Below are positions 27,804-36,537 of a stretch of DNA of 64,000 nt, one piece after another (the first letter of the stretch is position 1; every line of letters begins with the position of its first letter). The DNA lies in the NCBI GenBank assembly GCA_937967645.1, contig CALBTT010000181.1:34764-98763 (forward strand), given 5' to 3'. Position numbers and translations under genes: made by a program. The stretch is from an uncultured Zoogloea sp. Lineage in GTDB: Bacteria; Pseudomonadota; Gammaproteobacteria; Burkholderiales; Rhodocyclaceae. The notes under the pieces were generated by a model. The model was not told where the DNA came from. It searched no databases and was given only the letters and a program-made list of their open reading frames with translations.

Positions 27804-28394
27804 GTGCAAGCCCTGCTCAAACTATCTCGCGCAATAGACGCCCTCAGTGAGCGCGTCGGAAAGGCGGCGGTCTGGCTGGTCCTGATCGTCACCCTCATCA
27901 GCGCGGGCAACGCCTTTGTGCGCTATGCCTTCAACTACAGCTCGAACGGTCTGCTGGAGATCCAGTGGTATCTGTTCTCGGCGATTTTCCTGCTGTGCGC
28001 GGGCTACACCCTGATGCGCAACGAGCACGTCCGCATCGACGTCATCTCCGGTCACCTCTCGCCCCGGGCCCATGCCTGGATCGACATCATCGGCACCCTG
28101 TTCTTCCTGGCGCCGATGGCGTTCGCGGTGCTCTACCTGTCCTGGCCGATCTTCATCAACTCCTACCTCAACAACGAATACTCCTCCAATGCAGGCGGCC
28201 TGATCGTCTGGCCGGTCCGGGCCCTCGTGCCACTGGGCTTCGGATTGCTGATCCTCCAGGGGGTGTCCGAGTTCATCAAGCGGATCGCCTTCCTGAAGGG
28301 GCTGATCGAAGATCCCAATGCCAAGAAGCATGTGCCCTCCGCAGAAGAGGAACTTGCAAAGGCCATCAAGCAGCAGCGCGGGGAGGCCGTCTAA
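27804..28394 (+). CDS. TRAP transporter small permease subunit (DctQ type)
   Basis: Four-helix membrane subunit of a tripartite periplasmic-independent carboxylate transporter. The 196 residues include VERVGKAAV-like first helix (AVWLVLIVTLISAGNAFVRY), GLLEIQWYLFSAIFLLCAGY, EHVRIDV and GFGLLILQGVSEFIKR. The start is a GTG at 27804, seven bases after a strong AAGGAGGT at 27789-27796; the ATG inside the ribosome site is too close. A TATAAA at 27778-27783 is a possible -10. It is directly followed by the large subunit. Confidence 0.9.
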   Translation: MQALLKLSRAIDALSERVGKAAVWLVLIVTLISAGNAFVRYAFNYSSNGLLEIQWYLFSAIFLLCAGYTLMRNEHVRIDVISGHLSPRAHAWIDIIGTLFFLAPMAFAVLYLSWPIFINSYLNNEYSSNAGGLIVWPVRALVPLGFGLLILQGVSEFIKRIAFLKGLIEDPNAKKHVPSAEEELAKAIKQQRGEAV

Positions 28395-29915
28395 ATGGAA
28401 TTCATCGCCGCCAACATGGCGCCCCTGATGTTCGGGTCGCTGGTCCTCTTCATGTTGTTTGGTTATCCGGTAGCTTTTGCGCTGGCTGCCAACGGCATCG
28501 TCTTCGGCCTGATCGGGATCGAGCTCGGCATGCTCACCCCGGCCCTGTTCCAGGCCTTGCCTGACCGCATTTTCGGGGTCATGTCCAATGACACCCTGCT
28601 GGCCATTCCCTTCTTCACCTTCATGGGGCTGATCCTGGAGCGATCGGGGATGGCGGAGGACCTCCTCGACACCATCGGCCAGCTGTTCGGGCCGGTGCGC
28701 GGTGGCCTGGCCTTTGCCGTGATCTTCGTCGGCGCGATCCTGGCCGCTACCACCGGCGTGGTGGCCGCGTCGGTGATCTCGATGGGCCTGATCTCCCTGC
28801 CGATCATGATGCGCTACGGCTACGACCAGCGCCTCGCCACCGGGGTCATCGCGGCTTCCGGCACGCTGGCCCAGATCATCCCGCCCTCGCTGGTGCTGAT
28901 CATCATGGCCGACCAGCTCGGCCGCTCGGTGGGCGACATGTACCAGGGGGCGCTGATCCCGGGTTTGGTCCTGACGGGCTTCTATGTGGCTTATGTGGCG
29001 CTTGTCGCCATCTTCAAGCCGTCTGCTGCGCCAGCCTTGCCCCCTGAGGCGCGTGTGCTGCGCGGCGGCAAGCTGCTGCTGCGGGTGATGACCACCCTGG
29101 TGCCGCCCTTGATGCTGATCTTCCTGGTGCTCGGGACGATCTTCCTGGGCATCGCCACCCCGACCGAGGGTGGGGCGATGGGGGCTTTCGGCGCGCTGGT
29201 GATGGCTCTGATGCGCAAGCGCATCACCCTCTCCCTGCTCAAGCAGGCGATGGAGAGCACCGCCAAGCTGACCACCTTCGTGGTCTTCATCCTGGTCGGC
29301 GCGCGGGTCTTCTCGCTGACCTTCTATGGCGTCGAGGGGCACCTGTGGGTCGAGCACCTGCTGGCTGATCTGCCGGGCGGCCAGGTGGGCTTCCTGATCG
29401 TGGTGAACATCCTGATCTTCCTGCTGGCCTTCTTCCTGGACTTCTTCGAGCTGTCCTTCATCGTGGTGCCGCTGCTGGCGCCGGTGGCCGAGAAGTTGGG
29501 GATCGACCTGATCTGGTTCGGCGTGCTGCTGGGCGTCAACATGCAGACCTCCTTCATGCATCCGCCGTTTGGCTTTGCGCTGTTCTACCTGCGCTCGGTG
29601 GCGCCCTCGTCGGTCAAGACCACCCAGATCTACTGGGGTGCGGTGCCTTTCGTCCTGATCCAGATCATCATGGTGGGTGTCCTGATTGCCTTCCCGCAGC
29701 TTGTGACCATGGGGCTCGAGACCCAGCAGGTCGTGGATACGGATCAGGTGGAAATCTCTGTTCCGGACGAGCCGCCTCAGGATGAGGCCCCCATCCAGTT
29801 TGATGGCGGCGAGAAGGAGGGCGAGGTGCCGGCTCCGGGCACGGAAGCGCCGGCCTCGGCGGAGGAGGATGCAGCCAAGGCGCTTGAGAAGGCGCTCCAG
29901 GGCGAGAAGAAGTAG
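28395..29915 (+). CDS. TRAP transporter large permease subunit (DctM type)
   Basis: Transport subunit with about 12 membrane segments (MFGSLVLFMLFGYPVAFALA, PFFTFMGLILERSGMAEDLL, GVVAASVISMGLISLPIMM, ASGTLAQIIPPSLVLIIMA, ATPTEGGAMGAFGALV). It resembles the group annotated for mannitol and chloroaromatic transport, but that label says little about substrate. The gene starts on the base after the dctQ stop. It is 506 residues, longer than the usual 425-450, because of a Glu/Asp/Pro/Ala-rich cytoplasmic tail after about residue 440. No substrate-binding DctP gene is adjacent on either side. Confidence 0.92.
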   Translation: MEFIAANMAPLMFGSLVLFMLFGYPVAFALAANGIVFGLIGIELGMLTPALFQALPDRIFGVMSNDTLLAIPFFTFMGLILERSGMAEDLLDTIGQLFGPVRGGLAFAVIFVGAILAATTGVVAASVISMGLISLPIMMRYGYDQRLATGVIAASGTLAQIIPPSLVLIIMADQLGRSVGDMYQGALIPGLVLTGFYVAYVALVAIFKPSAAPALPPEARVLRGGKLLLRVMTTLVPPLMLIFLVLGTIFLGIATPTEGGAMGAFGALVMALMRKRITLSLLKQAMESTAKLTTFVVFILVGARVFSLTFYGVEGHLWVEHLLADLPGGQVGFLIVVNILIFLLAFFLDFFELSFIVVPLLAPVAEKLGIDLIWFGVLLGVNMQTSFMHPPFGFALFYLRSVAPSSVKTTQIYWGAVPFVLIQIIMVGVLIAFPQLVTMGLETQQVVDTDQVEISVPDEPPQDEAPIQFDGGEKEGEVPAPGTEAPASAEEDAAKALEKALQGEKK

Positions 29916-29935
29916 TCCGCCGCGTCTGTGTGAAA

Positions 29936-29960
29936 AAGCCCGCCGGATTCCGGCGGGCTT
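29936..29960. terminator. Bidirectional Rho-independent terminator after the TRAP genes
   Basis: A perfect 11-bp GC-rich stem (AAGCCCGCCGG/CCGGCGGGCTT, loop ATT) is flanked by an A-run on the left and a T-run on the right. It can end both the TRAP operon and the convergent diguanylate cyclase gene. Confidence 0.9.
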
Positions 29961-29995
29961 TTTCATTCACGGGGTCGGAGTGGCTGAGCGCTGTT

Positions 29996-31030
29996 TCATT
30001 CCGCCCTGTGCAGGCGATTGCGCCCCCCTTGCTTGGCCTTGTACAAGGCATGATCGGCGCGGGCGACGAATTCTTCCGTGCTCTCTCCGGAGCGGAAGGT
30101 CGCGAGGCCGATCGAAACGCTGATCTGTGCGAGGCGTTCGCCGCTGCGGTTGTCCTTGAGGGCCAGGCGCTCGACGGACATACGGAGGTTTTCGCACAGA
30201 TTGACTGCCTGGTCGGCTGACCCGCCACAGAATACGAGCGCAAACTCTTCGCCCCCGTAGCGGTAGGCCGAGACGCCCAGCTTGCCCGTGTCGTTCAACT
30301 GTTTGCCGACCAGGCTCAGGACACGGTCGCCGACCTGGTGGCCGAAGCGGTCGTTGAACTGTTTGAAGTGGTCGATATCCAGCATCGCCAGATGCAGCGG
30401 CACCCCGCGTGCGGCCTGCGGCGTCAGTTGAGCCAGTTCCGTATCGAAGGCGCGGCGGTTGTTGACCCCGGTCAGCTCGTCATGCATCGCGTTGCGGCGG
30501 AGGGCCTCCATCTCGTCACGCAGGCGGCGGATCTCGGCGTTGGCGGACTTGAGCTTCTGCTCGAAGCGGGCGCTGCTTTCGTGCATGGCGGTGGAGCCTT
30601 GCAGGAGCTTTTCCACCGTTCCGAACACGTCCTCGAAGCTGTTGCCGGTGCTCTGAGGGCTACGCAGATCCCGGCTGCATTCATCCAGCAGGGTGGTGAA
30701 TTCCTGGGTGCCGCTCAGGGTGGCATTGAGCTCCTGGCCAATGCCCTGGACCATCTTCTCCAGGTCTTCCTTGACGCGGGCAATCGCCGCATCGTGCTCG
30801 CCGTTCGGTGAGACATGTTCATGAAAGAGGTCTGCCGCCCGGCTGAAGGGCACCGTGCCATAGGTGGCGACGATGTCGTCGATACGACGGTTGAGGGTGG
30901 GGTCGTCGTTGGAGACGTAGGTGTACCAGAGGGCGTAATTGACGGGTGTAACGGGGATGCCGTGTTTCACCATGATGGGAACCGCCTTGCGGAGGCGTTC
31001 CGCGGCTTTCTCGACAGACACGCTGATCAC
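29996..31030 (-). CDS. Diguanylate cyclase (GGDEF domain)
   Basis: Makes cyclic di-GMP. The 344-residue protein is soluble. Residues 1-180 form a helical N-terminal region without a recognised sensor (KHGIPVTPVNYALWYTYVS, then a coiled-coil around 150-180). The GGDEF domain follows with DELTGVNNRRAFD, MLDIDHFKQFNDRFGHQVGD and the active-site GGEEF at 259-263. The inhibitory I-site RXXD five residues before GGEEF is absent. Start is a GTG at 31028-31030 after AGAGAG. Confidence 0.92.
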   Translation of the reverse strand: MISVSVEKAAERLRKAVPIMVKHGIPVTPVNYALWYTYVSNDDPTLNRRIDDIVATYGTVPFSRAADLFHEHVSPNGEHDAAIARVKEDLEKMVQGIGQELNATLSGTQEFTTLLDECSRDLRSPQSTGNSFEDVFGTVEKLLQGSTAMHESSARFEQKLKSANAEIRRLRDEMEALRRNAMHDELTGVNNRRAFDTELAQLTPQAARGVPLHLAMLDIDHFKQFNDRFGHQVGDRVLSLVGKQLNDTGKLGVSAYRYGGEEFALVFCGGSADQAVNLCENLRMSVERLALKDNRSGERLAQISVSIGLATFRSGESTEEFVARADHALYKAKQGGRNRLHRAE

Positions 31031-31187
31031 AATCTCTCTCCCCGGAGCGCGTTGGGCGCAGGATCCGGTAACGGGTGGTTGATGGTCTTTGTATTGGGTG
31101 ACGCTTGGCGTTGGTTCCGTTACGGCCGCGGGAGGTATTTATTGATGCAGTTGAGTACCGCATTCACAATATGTGACAAATTTAACT

Positions 31188-31234
31188 TCACAGAAATAAA
31201 AAAGGCGCGTAAAGCGCCTTTTTTATTTCTGTGA
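31188..31234. terminator. Bidirectional terminator with a 21-bp perfect inverted repeat
   Basis: The left arm (31188-31208) and right arm (31214-31234) are exact reverse complements around the loop GTAAA. The inner part is GGCGC/GCGCC flanked by A- and T-runs, so it is a strong intrinsic terminator on both strands. It ends the pyrimidine operon (stop at 31256). The outer arm is AT-rich in an otherwise GC-rich window. Confidence 0.9.
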
Positions 31235-31255
31235 TTTTTGAATTTATAAAATTCG

Positions 31256-32539
31256 TCAAATTTGTGTGTCGTACATCACCGAGCCTTCGACCAGGGTGTA
31301 GCGCACCTTGCCAGGCAGCTCCAGGCCCAGGAAGGGCGTGTTCTTGCCCTGGCTCTTGAGCATGCTCCGGCTGATCAACTGGTGGGCATCAGGGTCGAAG
31401 ATGCAGACGTCGGCCCGGGTGCCGACGCTCAGGTGGCCGCCCTTGGCGATACCGGCAATCTTTGCCGCTTCTGAGGTGATGCGGGCCAGCGCGTCGATCA
31501 GCGGCAGCTTGTACTCCGCAGCCCACTTGAGGGTCAGGGGCAGCAGCAGTTCGAGTCCGGTGTTGCCGGGCTCGGACTCACTGAACGGCGCCTGCTTGGC
31601 GTCGTCATCCACCGGGGTGTGGTCGGAGCAGATGGCGTTGATGCGGCCGTCGGCCACGGCCTGGGCCAGGGCCTGGCGGTCGCGCTGGCTGCGGTAGGGC
31701 GGGATCACATGGCAATGGGGGTTGAAGTAGCCGATGTCCATGTCGCTGAGGTGCAGGTAATGGGCGGCCACATCGCAGGTGACATCGACCCCCTCGGCCC
31801 GCGCGCGCTCGATCAGGTCGAGGCTTTCGGCACAGGACAGGCGGGTGATGTGCAGCCGGGCGCCGGTCTGGCGGGCCAGACGCAGGTAGGTGTACAGCGC
31901 GATGATCTCGGAGCTGGCCGGAATGCCCGGCAGGCCCAGGCGGGAGGCCACCTCGCCGTCGTGGGCGACGCCACCCTTGGCGAGGAAGATGTCGAGGGGC
32001 TGCAGCCATACGCGGAAGCCGAAGGTGGCGGCGTATTGCATGGCGCGGCCCAGCACTCGGGTGTCGAGGATGGGGGTGTTGGCCTGGCTGAATGCCACGC
32101 AGCCGGCTTCGACCAGCTCGGCCATCTCGGAAAGCTGCTCGCCCTTGAGCCCGATGGTCAGGGCGCCGACCGGGTAGACGTGGGCGCGGTTGAGCTTCTT
32201 GGCGCGGTAGCAGAGCATCTCCACCAGGCCAGGCTCGTCGAGCACCGGATCGGTGTCGGGCGGGATGGCCAGGCTGGTGACGCCGCCGGCCATGGCCGCA
32301 TCCATCTCGGATTCGAGGGTGGCCTTGTATTCAAAGCCGGGTTCGCGCAGGCGGGCGGCCAGATCGATCAGCCCGGGGGCCACCACCAGGCCGCTGGCGT
32401 CGATGGTGCGCTGGGCGCTGAAACCGGCGGGCGCCGTGCCCACGCCCGCGATCTTGCCATCGACGATGTACAGGTCGTGTTGCGCGTCGATCTTGTTGGC
32501 CGGGTCGATCAGCCGGCCGTTCTGGATATGGATGTTCAT
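31256..32539 (-). CDS. pyrC': Catalytically dead dihydroorotase homologue (PyrC')
   Basis: Amidohydrolase-fold protein of 427 residues that resembles class I dihydroorotase but has lost the metal site. Active enzymes read DXHXHXR; here residues 59-65 are DLAARLR, so both histidines are replaced by Ala61 and Arg63. The usual MPNT substrate motif is PPDT (93-96). The C-terminal acidic motif CSDHTPVDD is kept. In Pseudomonas such PyrC' proteins are structural partners that stabilise the aspartate transcarbamoylase dodecamer. It follows pyrB by 19 bases, which supports that role; a working pyrC must lie elsewhere. Confidence 0.93.
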   Translation of the reverse strand: MNIHIQNGRLIDPANKIDAQHDLYIVDGKIAGVGTAPAGFSAQRTIDASGLVVAPGLIDLAARLREPGFEYKATLESEMDAAMAGGVTSLAIPPDTDPVLDEPGLVEMLCYRAKKLNRAHVYPVGALTIGLKGEQLSEMAELVEAGCVAFSQANTPILDTRVLGRAMQYAATFGFRVWLQPLDIFLAKGGVAHDGEVASRLGLPGIPASSEIIALYTYLRLARQTGARLHITRLSCAESLDLIERARAEGVDVTCDVAAHYLHLSDMDIGYFNPHCHVIPPYRSQRDRQALAQAVADGRINAICSDHTPVDDDAKQAPFSESEPGNTGLELLLPLTLKWAAEYKLPLIDALARITSEAAKIAGIAKGGHLSVGTRADVCIFDPDAHQLISRSMLKSQGKNTPFLGLELPGKVRYTLVEGSVMYDTQI

Positions 32540-32558
32540 TCTGTGAACCTGTCTCTGC

Positions 32559-33518
32559 TCAGTGGCTGCCCAGCATGCTCATCACGGCCATGCGGACCGC
32601 GATACCGAAGGTGACCTGGGGCAGGATCACCGCCTGCCCACCGTCGGCCACGGCGGAGTCGATCTCGACGCCACGGTTCATGGGGCCGGGGTGCATCACG
32701 ATGGCGTCGGGCTTGGCCAGGGCCAGCTTCTCGGCGGTCAGACCCCAGACCTTGAAGAACTCCTGCGGGCTGGGCAGCAGGGCGCCGTTCATGCGTTCGT
32801 TCTGCAGACGCAACATCATCACCACGTCGACCCCCTTGAGGCCTTCTTCCATGCTGTGGAAGACGCGCACGCCCATCTTCTCCACATCGGTGGGGAGCAG
32901 GGTCTTGGGTCCGATCACACGCACCTCGGGCACGCCGAGGGTGGTCAGCGCGGCGATCTGCGAGCGGGCGACCCGCGAGTGCAGCACGTCGCCGACGATG
33001 GCCACGGTGAGGTTGTGGAATTCCTTCTTGTAGTGCCGGATGGTGTACATGTCCAGCAGACCCTGGGTGGGGTGGGCATGCCGTCCGTCACCGGCGTTGA
33101 CCACGTGGATGTGGTCGCGCCCGGTGTTCTCCAGGTGCTGGGCGATGAGGTAGGGCGCGCCGCTGGATTCGTGGCGCACCACGAACATGTCGGCGTGCAT
33201 GGCGCACAGGTTGTCCACCGTGTCGAGCAGGGTTTCGCCCTTCTTGGTGGAGGAGGTGGCCACGTTGAGGTTGATCACGTCGGCGGACAGGCGCTTGGCG
33301 GCGATCTCGAAGGTGGTGCGGGTCCGCGTGCTGTTCTCGAAGAACAGGTTGAAGACGCTCTTGCCACGCAGCAGCGGCAGCTTCTTGACCTCCCGCTCGG
33401 CCACTTCGGTGAAGGGCGCGGCGGTGTCGAGGATCTGGGTGATGATGGCGCGGGGGAGTCCGTCGAGGGTCAGCAGATGCTGCAGCTCGCCGTGCTTGTT
33501 GAGTTGGGGATTACGCAT
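32559..33518 (-). CDS. pyrB: Aspartate carbamoyltransferase catalytic subunit
   Basis: Joins carbamoyl phosphate and aspartate in pyrimidine synthesis. The 319 residues contain the carbamoyl-phosphate motif [42 protein letters not shown] and the [11 protein letters not shown] block. No pyrI regulatory subunit follows; instead the dead dihydroorotase homologue does, as in the class A enzymes of pseudomonads. The start overlaps the pyrR end by 8 bases. Confidence 0.97.
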   Translation of the reverse strand: MRNPQLNKHGELQHLLTLDGLPRAIITQILDTAAPFTEVAEREVKKLPLLRGKSVFNLFFENSTRTRTTFEIAAKRLSADVINLNVATSSTKKGETLLDTVDNLCAMHADMFVVRHESSGAPYLIAQHLENTGRDHIHVVNAGDGRHAHPTQGLLDMYTIRHYKKEFHNLTVAIVGDVLHSRVARSQIAALTTLGVPEVRVIGPKTLLPTDVEKMGVRVFHSMEEGLKGVDVVMMLRLQNERMNGALLPSPQEFFKVWGLTAEKLALAKPDAIVMHPGPMNRGVEIDSAVADGGQAVILPQVTFGIAVRMAVMSMLGSH

Positions 33519-34026
33519 GGATCAGCCTCAGGGTGAGGGCGCCGGAGTCGTCGCGCTCAAGTTGGAGGTTTTGCCCGGCGGGCAGGGGGGCCGGCAGGGT
33601 CAGGGCACAGAAGCTCGCCGCGATGGGCAGCTCGCGCCCGCCGCGGTCGACCAGTACCGCCAGGTCCACCTGGGCGGGCCGGCCGTAGTCGAACAGTTCG
33701 TTGAGGGCGGCACGGGTGGTGCGGCCGGTGTAGAGCACGTCATCGACGATGACGATGTGGCTGCCTTCCACGTCGAAGGGGATCCGCGAGCCCCGGGGCT
33801 GGGGATGCAGCCCTTTGGCCGAGTAGTCGTCGCGGTAGAAGCTCACGTCGATGCTGCCCAGGGGCTGGGACAGGCCGAGCAGGGCGTGCAGGCGTTCGGC
33901 CAGCCAGACGCCGCCGGTGTGGATGCCCACCAGGCAGGTGTCGGGGCTGACGTGGGGGCGCATGGACTCGGCCAGCGTGGCGATGAGCTGATCGGCTTCA
34001 GGAAGCTGCATGTCGGGCACTTTCAA
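33511..34026 (-). CDS. pyrR: PyrR-type uracil phosphoribosyltransferase/regulator
   Basis: Bifunctional PyrR homologue of 171 residues with the PRPP-binding loop [17 protein letters not shown] and [11 protein letters not shown]. In Bacillus PyrR controls pyr attenuation by binding RNA. In proteobacteria the regulatory role is less clear, and I did not find an obvious PyrR RNA target in the 95 bases upstream of yqgE. It overlaps ruvX by 29 bases and pyrB by 8, so the three are translationally coupled. Confidence 0.93.
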   Translation of the reverse strand: MKVPDMQLPEADQLIATLAESMRPHVSPDTCLVGIHTGGVWLAERLHALLGLSQPLGSIDVSFYRDDYSAKGLHPQPRGSRIPFDVEGSHIVIVDDVLYTGRTTRAALNELFDYGRPAQVDLAVLVDRGGRELPIAASFCALTLPAPLPAGQNLQLERDDSGALTLRLIHA

Positions 34027-34426
34027 AGTACTGGAGCAGGATGATCTGGGCGGCTGCGGAATCCAGCCTGGGCTTCTGCTTGCGCCAGCCGTGCAGCCCG
34101 GCCTCGGCGAGGCGCTCCTCGGCCTCGGCGGAGGACAGGCGCTCGTCCACCAGGGCCACGGGCAGGCCGTAGCGGCCGTGCAGCTGGTTGGCGAAGCGGC
34201 GGCAGCGGACCGTCATGGCGTGTTCGGAGCCGTCGAGGTGTACCGGCAGCCCGACCACCAGGGACACGGGCTTCCACTCGGCCAGCAGCTTTTCGATGGC
34301 GGCGAAGCGGGCCGCATTGGCTTCGTCGGAGATCACCGCCAGGGGATGGGCGTGGCCGGTTTCCGTTTCGCCCACAGCTACGCCGATGCGCGCCAGGCCG
34401 AAGTCGAAGCCAAGGACGGTTCCCAC
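33998..34426 (-). CDS. ruvX: Pre-16S rRNA nuclease / Holliday-junction resolvase-like YqgF
   Basis: RNase H-fold protein of 142 residues. It matures the 5' end of 16S rRNA in E. coli. Motifs are [15 protein letters not shown] with the first catalytic aspartate, [25 protein letters not shown] and the last aspartate in [13 protein letters not shown]. It starts immediately after the yqgE stop, the usual yqgE-ruvX order, and overlaps pyrR. Confidence 0.96.
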   Translation of the reverse strand: MGTVLGFDFGLARIGVAVGETETGHAHPLAVISDEANAARFAAIEKLLAEWKPVSLVVGLPVHLDGSEHAMTVRCRRFANQLHGRYGLPVALVDERLSSAEAEERLAEAGLHGWRKQKPRLDSAAAQIILLQYFESARHAAS

Positions 34427-34993
34427 TCAGGCGTGTCCGGCGACGTCCGAGAGCTTGGCGAAGTCCACGCCGAGGAGCTGCATGGCCGCAGCGAGGCGCT
34501 CCTCGGGGGGCAGATCGAAGACGATGGTCAGGTCGGCCGGCACGGTCAGCCAGGCGTTCTGGGCGAGTTCGTGCTCGAGCTGGCCGGATGACCAACCGGC
34601 GTAGCCGAGTGCCACCAGGACCTCGGCGGGCTTGCCCTCTGCGGCGAGGGACTGCAGCACGTCGCGGGAGCTGGTCAGGCCGATGTCGTCACTGACCGTC
34701 AGGGTGGAGTGCCATTTGCCGGCCGGGCGGTGCAGCACGAAGCCCCGGTCGGACTGCACCGGGCCGCCGAAATACACCGGCAGATCGGCAAAATCGGGCT
34801 GCTCGAAAGGAATGTCGATGCGCTCGAACAGGGTGGCCAGCCGCATGTCGGTGGGGCGGTTGACGATGACCCCCATGGCGCCGTTCTCATTGTGTTCGGC
34901 GATGTAGGTGAGGGTGCGCGAGAAATTCGGATCGGCCATGGCGGGCATGGCAATCAGAAAGTGGTCGGTCAGATTGATGGTCGTCGTAGTCAC
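34427..34993 (-). CDS. yqgE: YqgE/AlgH family protein (DUF179)
   Basis: A 188-residue protein of the DUF179 family: [69 protein letters not shown]. Its molecular role is not established; in Pseudomonas AlgH was linked to alginate regulation. It heads the yqgE-ruvX-pyrR-pyrB-pyrC' operon. The short gap to the divergent photolyase gene must hold both promoters. Confidence 0.95.
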   Translation of the reverse strand: MTTTTINLTDHFLIAMPAMADPNFSRTLTYIAEHNENGAMGVIVNRPTDMRLATLFERIDIPFEQPDFADLPVYFGGPVQSDRGFVLHRPAGKWHSTLTVSDDIGLTSSRDVLQSLAAEGKPAEVLVALGYAGWSSGQLEHELAQNAWLTVPADLTIVFDLPPEERLAAAMQLLGVDFAKLSDVAGHA

Positions 34994-35085
34994 GGGCGCT
35001 ATTTTAAGCCGAGGTGAGCGATTGTAGTGGCAACTTTTGGGGCATGCTTGCGTCCCATCTGTCCATTGTCCGTGCCATTGGTTCC

Positions 35086-36537
35086 ATGTCTGCTGCCCTT
35101 GTCTGGTTTCGTCGCGATCTGCGCGACTTCGATCATGCCGCGCTCCACCATGCCCTCAAATCCCACCAGCGGGTGTACTGCGCTTTCGTCTTCGATACGG
35201 AGATCCTGGAGGCCTTGCCGCGCCGCGCCGATCGGCGGGTGGAGTTCATCCATGGCAGTGTCGTCGAGCTCGACGCGGCCCTGCGGGCCCGGGGCGGCGG
35301 CCTGATCGTCCGCCACGCGGCCGCGCGGGAGTGCATCCCCGCCCTGGCGGCTTCGCTCGGTGTCGACGCGGTCTTCGCCAACCGAGATTACGAGCCCGCT
35401 GCGCTGGCCCGCGATGGGGACGTGGCGGAGCGGCTGCGGGTGCTGGGCTGCGACTTCCGTGACTTCAAGGATCAGGTGATCTTCGAGAAGAGCGAGGTGC
35501 TGACCCAGGGGGGCTCGGCCTTCTCGGTGTTCACGCCCTACAAGCGGGCCTGGCTCAAGACCCTCACCGACTTCCATCTCAAGGCCTATCCGATCGACAA
35601 ATACGCGGGGCACCTGGCGCCGCCCCCGGCGGGGGAGGCGGTGCCCGCCCTGACCGAGCTGGGCTTCGAGCCGACCAATCTCGTCGAGCTGGGCATCACG
35701 CCCGGCATGGCGGCGGGGCGGCAGCTGTTCGAGGCCTTTCTCAAGCGCATCGGGCGCTACAAGGCGCGGCGGGATTTTCCGGCAGTGAAGGGGGTCTCCT
35801 ACCTGTCCGTGCATCTGCGCTTCGGGACCGTGTCGATCCGTGAGCTGGCGCGGGCCGCCCATGCGGCTGGCGGGGAGGGGGCGGAGACCTGGCTGTCCGA
35901 GCTGATCTGGCGGGACTTCTATTTCCAGATCCTGTGGCACCACCCGCATGTGGTCGGCGCCAGCTTCCGGCCGGAATACGACAAGGTGCGCTGGGACGAC
36001 GCGCCGGGCTTGTTTGAGGCCTGGTGCGAGGGGCGCACGGGCTACCCGATCGTCGATGCGGCGATGCGCCAGATCAACCACAGCGGCTACATGCACAACC
36101 GCCTGCGCATGATCGTCGCCTCCTTCCTGACCAAGGACCTGGGCATCGACTGGCGTCTCGGAGAAGCCTACTTTGCCGAGCATCTGAACGACTTCGACCT
36201 GGCCGCCAACAACGGCGGCTGGCAGTGGGCGGCGTCCACCGGCTGCGATGCCCAGCCTTACTTCCGCATCTTCAATCCGGTGACCCAGTCCGAGCGCTTC
36301 GACCCCGATGGTGCCTTCATCCGCCGCTATCTGCCGGAACTGGCGAAGGTGCCGGACAAGTACATCCATGCCCCGTGGACCCTGCCGCCGATCGACCAGA
36401 AGCTGGCCGCCTGCCAGATCGGCAGCGACTACCCGGCGCCCATCGTGGACCACGCCCGGGCCCGGGAACGTACCCTGGCCCGCTTCGCGGTGGTGAAGGG
36501 CGCCAGCGGAGAGGCGGGCGAGGCGGCCGACGACTAG
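35086..36537 (+). CDS. phrB: Deoxyribodipyrimidine photolyase (class I)
   Basis: Light-driven repair of cyclobutane pyrimidine dimers using FAD and an antenna cofactor. The 483 residues start [20 protein letters not shown] and include FTPYKRAW, the FAD-domain blocks [45 protein letters not shown] and [13 protein letters not shown], and [25 protein letters not shown] chose the ATG at 35086, directly before the conserved LVWFRRDLR; two in-frame upstream starts would add unconserved residues. Confidence 0.95.
   Translation: MSAALVWFRRDLRDFDHAALHHALKSHQRVYCAFVFDTEILEALPRRADRRVEFIHGSVVELDAALRARGGGLIVRHAAARECIPALAASLGVDAVFANRDYEPAALARDGDVAERLRVLGCDFRDFKDQVIFEKSEVLTQGGSAFSVFTPYKRAWLKTLTDFHLKAYPIDKYAGHLAPPPAGEAVPALTELGFEPTNLVELGITPGMAAGRQLFEAFLKRIGRYKARRDFPAVKGVSYLSVHLRFGTVSIRELARAAHAAGGEGAETWLSELIWRDFYFQILWHHPHVVGASFRPEYDKVRWDDAPGLFEAWCEGRTGYPIVDAAMRQINHSGYMHNRLRMIVASFLTKDLGIDWRLGEAYFAEHLNDFDLAANNGGWQWAASTGCDAQPYFRIFNPVTQSERFDPDGAFIRRYLPELAKVPDKYIHAPWTLPPIDQKLAACQIGSDYPAPIVDHARARERTLARFAVVKGASGEAGEAADD

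Noticed and set aside
27822..29966. A 714-residue minus-strand open frame
   Set aside because: It mirrors dctQ and dctM, runs through a terminator, and is dominated by Arg, His, Gln and Asp without any recognisable motif.
31171..31191. TGTGA and TCACA separated by 11 bases, resembling a CRP site
   Set aside because: A CRP site needs a six-base spacer; the second half belongs to the long terminator repeat.
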